A stretch of DNA of 9,237 nucleotides from Chlorobium sp. (GTDB taxonomy: Bacteria > Bacteroidota > Chlorobiia > Chlorobiales > Chlorobiaceae): positions 1 through 9,237 of the forward strand of contig JANQGE010000018.1 in NCBI GenBank assembly GCA_028277485.1, written 5' to 3'. Shown here piece after piece: positions 6,917 through 9,237 of this stretch (position 1 is the first letter of the stretch; each line of letters opens with the position of its first letter). Under the pieces are notes generated by a model, which was given only the letters and a program-made list of their open reading frames with translations, ran no database searches and was not told the origin of the DNA. A program made the translations under genes and the position numbers.

Positions 6917-7321
6917 ATGCATAAGCAGTTCATGCAGTGGTGTATTGAACAAACTGATTTATTTGCTCGTAAATTCAAGCAATTCAGGAAGAAAAACAAG
7001 CATTCAGGACTTGATAAGCTGCTTCTCAACAATCTGGATACTTATTTAAAAGCATTGCAGTTTGGGACATCTCCGCAAAAAATAAATGCGGGGTTTATTC
7101 ATCATGAACCCAATGGAGTAAAAGCGATCGATCAAAAAGGCTCTCGTAAAAAGGTTTCGGGAACCCCAAAAGAGTGTCGGTTGTATGTCTTTCCCGACTC
7201 AGACAGTAAAGTCCTGTATCTGATTACAATAGGAGACAAAAATTCTCAAAAAAGTGACATAAAAGACTGCTGTAGCTTTTTAGATGAATCAAGAAAAACA
7301 AAAGGCAGTGATCATGGATAG
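6917..7321 (+). CDS. HigB/RelE-like toxin candidate of a toxin-antitoxin pair
   Basis: 134 residues, basic. The first half is helical and lysine-rich. The C-terminal half holds RLYVFPDSDSKVLYLITIGDK (88-108) followed by a QKSDI helix (111-115), the strand-strand-helix end typical of RelE/ParE-superfamily toxins of the HigB/Gp49 kind, which cleave mRNA at the ribosome. The gene precedes an XRE antitoxin gene and overlaps it by 8 nt, the toxin-first order of hig modules. No good ribosome binding site lies before the ATG (AGGGG is 15 nt away), so the toxin may be translated weakly. Length is somewhat above the usual 90-120. Assignment rests on the C-terminal pattern and on the partner; the toxin activity is inferred. 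Confidence 0.65.
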   Translation: MHKQFMQWCIEQTDLFARKFKQFRKKNKHSGLDKLLLNNLDTYLKALQFGTSPQKINAGFIHHEPNGVKAIDQKGSRKKVSGTPKECRLYVFPDSDSKVLYLITIGDKNSQKSDIKDCCSFLDESRKTKGSDHG

Positions 7322-7883
7322 CAAAAAGACGGCATATAGGGGCGTAAAGGATTTGTTCAAAGAATACGCGAACAAAGAGGAACAGAAAGAATTTGAGCAA
7401 TTTATCGACTCTCAACAAATTGCGAAAACTCTTTTTGCCTTGCGAAGCAAAGCCGGAAAAACACAGAAGGAGCTTGCCGAAAAAGCGGGAATGACACAGA
7501 GTAAAATATCAAAAATAGAACACGCTTTTAATGACGATCTCTCAGTTGGCGATATTCTCAAGTACTCAAGCGCTTTAGGCCTGCAGCTTCATATCGGATT
7601 CACACCGGAAAACCTTGCCCTTGTCAACCAGGTCAAGTTGCACTGGTTTCAACTGCTTGAATGTTTGGATGAAATACAAAAGCTGAGCGAAGGGGATAAA
7701 GAAATGGAAACCGAGGCCAGGAAATTTTCTTTTGAGGCAGCTAATAACATTTTAAATGGATTGCTTGAACACCTTACAAAGGTCCATCCGGAAAACATGC
7801 AAAAACCTGCGCTACTGGTTACGACTTCAGATATCGAATCAACCACAAAAGAAGATTGCGATACAAATATAGCGTTCAACTGA
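7314..7883 (+). CDS. XRE-family HTH antitoxin (HigA-like) with C-terminal extension
   Basis: 189 residues from the ATG at 7314, which lies inside the toxin gene's last codons; AAGG 8 nt upstream supports it. An in-frame ATG at 7284 has no binding site. A helical lead (10-35) precedes a clear helix-turn-helix: IAKTLFALRSKAGKTQKELA, then EKAGMTQSKISKIEH and DILKYSSALGLQLHIGF, about 36-96. Such domains bind the module's own operator while another part neutralises the toxin. Residues 100-155 form an added helical region (WFQLLECLDEIQKL, FEAANNILNGLLEHL), followed by a polar tail rich in Ser, Thr and Asp; HigA proteins are usually about 100-140 residues, so this tail is extra. Its role is unknown. 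Confidence 0.82.
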   Translation: MDSKKTAYRGVKDLFKEYANKEEQKEFEQFIDSQQIAKTLFALRSKAGKTQKELAEKAGMTQSKISKIEHAFNDDLSVGDILKYSSALGLQLHIGFTPENLALVNQVKLHWFQLLECLDEIQKLSEGDKEMETEARKFSFEAANNILNGLLEHLTKVHPENMQKPALLVTTSDIESTTKEDCDTNIAFN

Positions 7884-7917
7884 GCAGGTACGCTACGTAA
7901 GAGTGGAGGAACACAGA

Positions 7918-7937
7918 AGCCCGGACGAGGCCGGGCT
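7918..7937. terminator. Hairpin between convergent genes, probable bidirectional terminator
   Basis: AGCCCGG (7918-7924), 6-nt loop, CCGGGCT (7931-7937), lying between the stop of the antitoxin gene (plus strand) and the stop of the small zinc-motif gene (minus strand). No long T-run follows on either strand, so efficiency may be low. The stem core GCCCGG/CCGGGC is the same as in the terminator at 6119-6137. Confidence 0.55.
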
Positions 7938-7953
7938 CGTACTCATAATCACC

Positions 7954-8220
7954 TCACCTTGACATCCATTTTAAAAAACCATCAATATCCCCAGTAATCA
8001 ATGCGAGAATAAAAGCGAGAAGAATAATTATCAACATACAACCGACTTTCATACCATCTACCTCAGCTCTCTCTTCGGGCGTCATTCTCGCATAAGCTTC
8101 CTCAGCCTCTCTCCGCATGACCTTTTTTGAAGGCAGACCTCCATGAAGATGACAATAGCCATTTGCAGTGGCTTGGTTGCGGCATTGACGTCCCGATTTG
8201 GTAATCCCTTGACATTGCAT
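7954..8220 (-). CDS. Small Cys/His zinc-motif protein with one membrane helix
   Basis: 88 residues. The N-terminus has C3, C13, C23 and H26 in the arrangement CQGITKSGRQCRNQATANG then YCHLHGG, which matches the small DUF5763-type putative zinc-binding module. A charged helix (36-56, with MTPEERAEVDG) connects to a hydrophobic segment at about 57-77 (GCMLIIILLAFILALITG), leaving a short C-terminal tail. Likely a membrane-anchored protein with a cytoplasmic metal-binding head. The ATG at 8220 is 10 nt after the TIR gene's stop, without a ribosome binding site of its own beyond a distant GGCGGG, so translation is probably coupled. Function unknown; position suggests work with the TIR protein. 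Confidence 0.75.
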   Translation of the reverse strand: MQCQGITKSGRQCRNQATANGYCHLHGGLPSKKVMRREAEEAYARMTPEERAEVDGMKVGCMLIIILLAFILALITGDIDGFLKWMSR

Positions 8221-8230
8221 ACGCTATAAT

Positions 8231-9061
8231 CTAACCCGCCTTCAAATCCCGCAACAACCGTTCGAAGGCCTTTGAATACGCATCGTGATCGCTTTTCCAA
8301 AGTGAAAAATCCGGTATAAAGTATTCTCGAATTTCTCTTGCCAAATCCCTGCCTGTATCAGAATCAAAAAACTCCCAGTCTGTAATCTTGTCGTAATGTG
8401 CTATGCTCACCGGAAACAGCATCTGAAATCCTTGGCGGTCTTCCTTCTTTTTAGCCCTGATGATCTCGCTACCAACCCAGTCGCTGTTCATGCTGTTGGG
8501 TGATAAGATCAGCAACAACTTGTCATACACCTGGATGGCCTCGTCTATCTGATGATGGATTTTCTTTCCGCCCTGAATGTCATGCGGCGCGAACCAGCAC
8601 CTGACGCCTGCTGCCTGCAAGTCGTTATGCACCCGTTTTGCAAACTCATCATCCTTGGTATTATAGCTGATAAAGCATGAATAGTATTCGAAAGGTGATC
8701 CTGTCAGTGACTTAGCATATTCGATCATTGAATCCGGCACACCGCAGCCTCGGAGGAATGCTTCAGGGATGTTTCCTTTCGATTTATAGAGAGTATCGAT
8801 ACCGATGGAAGATGGGCCATCAAAGATAACAGTTTCAAGACCATCGGTTTCACTGAGATCAACATTAGCGAAAATTGTTTTCCAACATCTTGCATTCTTC
8901 AGATCGGCTCCATGAAGACCTGCTCCATGGAGATCGGTTACACGGAGATTGACATCACGGAGATTGGCTCCACGGAGATCGGATTCACTGAGATTTGTTC
9001 TACGAAGATTAGCTCCACGGAGATTGGCTTTACGGAGATCGGACTCACTGAGATTGATTCT
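8231..9061 (-). pseudogene. Pentapeptide-repeat/TIR-domain protein, 5' end lost to an IS
   Basis: The frame of the TIR domain stays open upstream of 8740 for 107 more codons, to position 9061. Read from there, 276 residues remain: 11 pentapeptide repeats of the xN/DLxx type (2-56: INLSE SDLRK ANLRG and so on), a linker with FDGPSSIGIDTLYKSKGN (80-97), and a TIR domain from about 127 with box 1 CFISY, box 2 RCWFAPHDIQGG, and LILSPNSMNSDWVGSE holding the candidate NADase glutamate (residue 199, WxxxE). The end (FIPDFSLWKSDHDAYSKAF) fits known pentapeptide-TIR proteins of bacteria. There is no ATG, GTG or TTG in the pentapeptide part; the frame meets a TAA at 9080-9082 inside the IS. The original start must lie beyond the insertion. 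Reduced translation from the GTG at 8740 (GAGG upstream) or the ATG at 8728 region would give a TIR-only protein. Confidence 0.85.
8894..9058 (-). repeat. 15-bp imperfect tandem repeats encoding pentapeptides
   Basis: Eleven 15-bp units with a recurring CGGAGAT core on the plus strand (for example TCCACGGAGATTGGC). Each encodes one pentapeptide with central Leu. Such a tract folds as a right-handed quadrilateral beta helix in known families. It is coding sequence, cut at the 9061 end by the IS. Confidence 0.85.
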
Positions 9062-9237
9062 AGTGCGCTGTCCGGTTAATTATTCATACTAATAATAAAT
9101 TGTGTTATCTTACAGGTAACCGTTCACCAACCCCTGTGATATGGCACGAAAACCAAAGAATTATCATCTTAGAGCAGAAGATCGTCCAGCTTTGGCTCGT
9201 CTGTTCAGAGCCCATAAGACACCACAAAACCTGATCT
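9061..9237 (+). mobile_element. IS630-like insertion sequence, left end, rest outside window
   Basis: The pentapeptide pattern breaks at a TA dinucleotide (9061-9062), followed by GTGCGCTGTCCGGTTAA and an AT-rich leader, then a transposase start at 9141. IS630-family elements insert at TA, which they duplicate. The right end and its inverted repeat are not in the window, so the exact end and the copy of TA cannot be confirmed. Confidence 0.65.
9141..9237 (+). CDS. IS630-family transposase, N-terminal 32 codons
   Basis: Starts at ATG 9141 and runs off the window. MARKPKNYHLRAEDRPALAR followed by LFRAHKTPQNLI matches the first helix of the IS630 transposase N-terminal helix-turn-helix, where a TPQxLxxRAxIxLL sequence is typical. 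The frame upstream is closed by TAA at 9117-9119 and no other start is available. There is no clear ribosome binding site. The catalytic DDE domain lies outside. Confidence 0.7.
   Translation, partial: MARKPKNYHLRAEDRPALARLFRAHKTPQNLI

Noticed and set aside
7954..8300. 72-residue minus-strand ORF at 8082-8300
   Set aside because: It overlaps both the TIR 3' end and the zinc-motif gene in another frame and has no recognisable features.
8231..8740. TIR gene as a complete 169-residue gene starting at GTG 8740
   Set aside because: The frame upstream encodes the pentapeptide repeats and the linker normally joined to this TIR type, so 8740 is most likely an internal codon, though weak restart there cannot be excluded.
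8894..9058. CRISPR-like regular repeats
   Set aside because: The 15-bp period has no spacers and is fully explained by coding for pentapeptide repeats.

Overview
The window looks like an accessory region of a Gram-negative bacterial chromosome. It is mixed-strand and rich in intergenic repeats, and it holds genes for surface adhesion, ion transport, toxin-antitoxin and TIR-type functions, plus one insertion sequence. Several traits (a retention-module T1SS adhesin, junk-like GTGACGAGTAAC intergenic repeats, the pentapeptide-TIR family) fit a green sulfur bacterium (Chlorobiaceae), but this is a low-confidence impression from protein and repeat style, not from a marker gene.

Left part (1-2547). 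The N-terminal 588 codons of a very large type I-secreted adhesin run on the minus strand and leave the window at position 1. The protein starts with a LapA/FecR-like retention module and then enters T1SS-143/DUF5801-type repeats. Upstream of it is about 780 bp without a gene, holding an imperfect palindrome and a cluster of short degenerate repeats.

Middle part (2548-6137), all minus strand. In order of transcription: a DUF4236 membrane protein; a Kv-type potassium channel that starts inside the DUF4236 stop codon (ATGA overlap); a 105-residue stump of an HsdR_N-type nuclease that stops just after its PD-(D/E)XK core; and an alpha/alpha-toroid protein of unknown function whose ribosome binding site overlaps the stump's stop. 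A strong minus-strand terminator (6113-6137) and a tandem 8-mer lie just upstream of the DUF4236 gene.

Right part (6226-9237). A DUF302 protein and a HigB/HigA-like toxin-antitoxin pair lie on the plus strand. Facing them on the minus strand are a TIR-domain gene and, 10 nt downstream of it, a small Cys/His zinc-motif membrane protein. The TIR gene reads back in frame, with no usable start codon, through 11 pentapeptide repeats to a TA dinucleotide at 9061-9062. From there an IS630-like element begins, whose transposase (start 9141) runs off the window. The pentapeptide-TIR gene is therefore cut off at its 5' end by the insertion.

The most interesting points are the IS-truncated pentapeptide-TIR gene with its coupled small membrane partner, the translationally coupled DUF4236/K+ channel pair, the nuclease stump fused at DNA level to the toroid gene, and the toxin-antitoxin module with an operator-like direct repeat and a long antitoxin tail.
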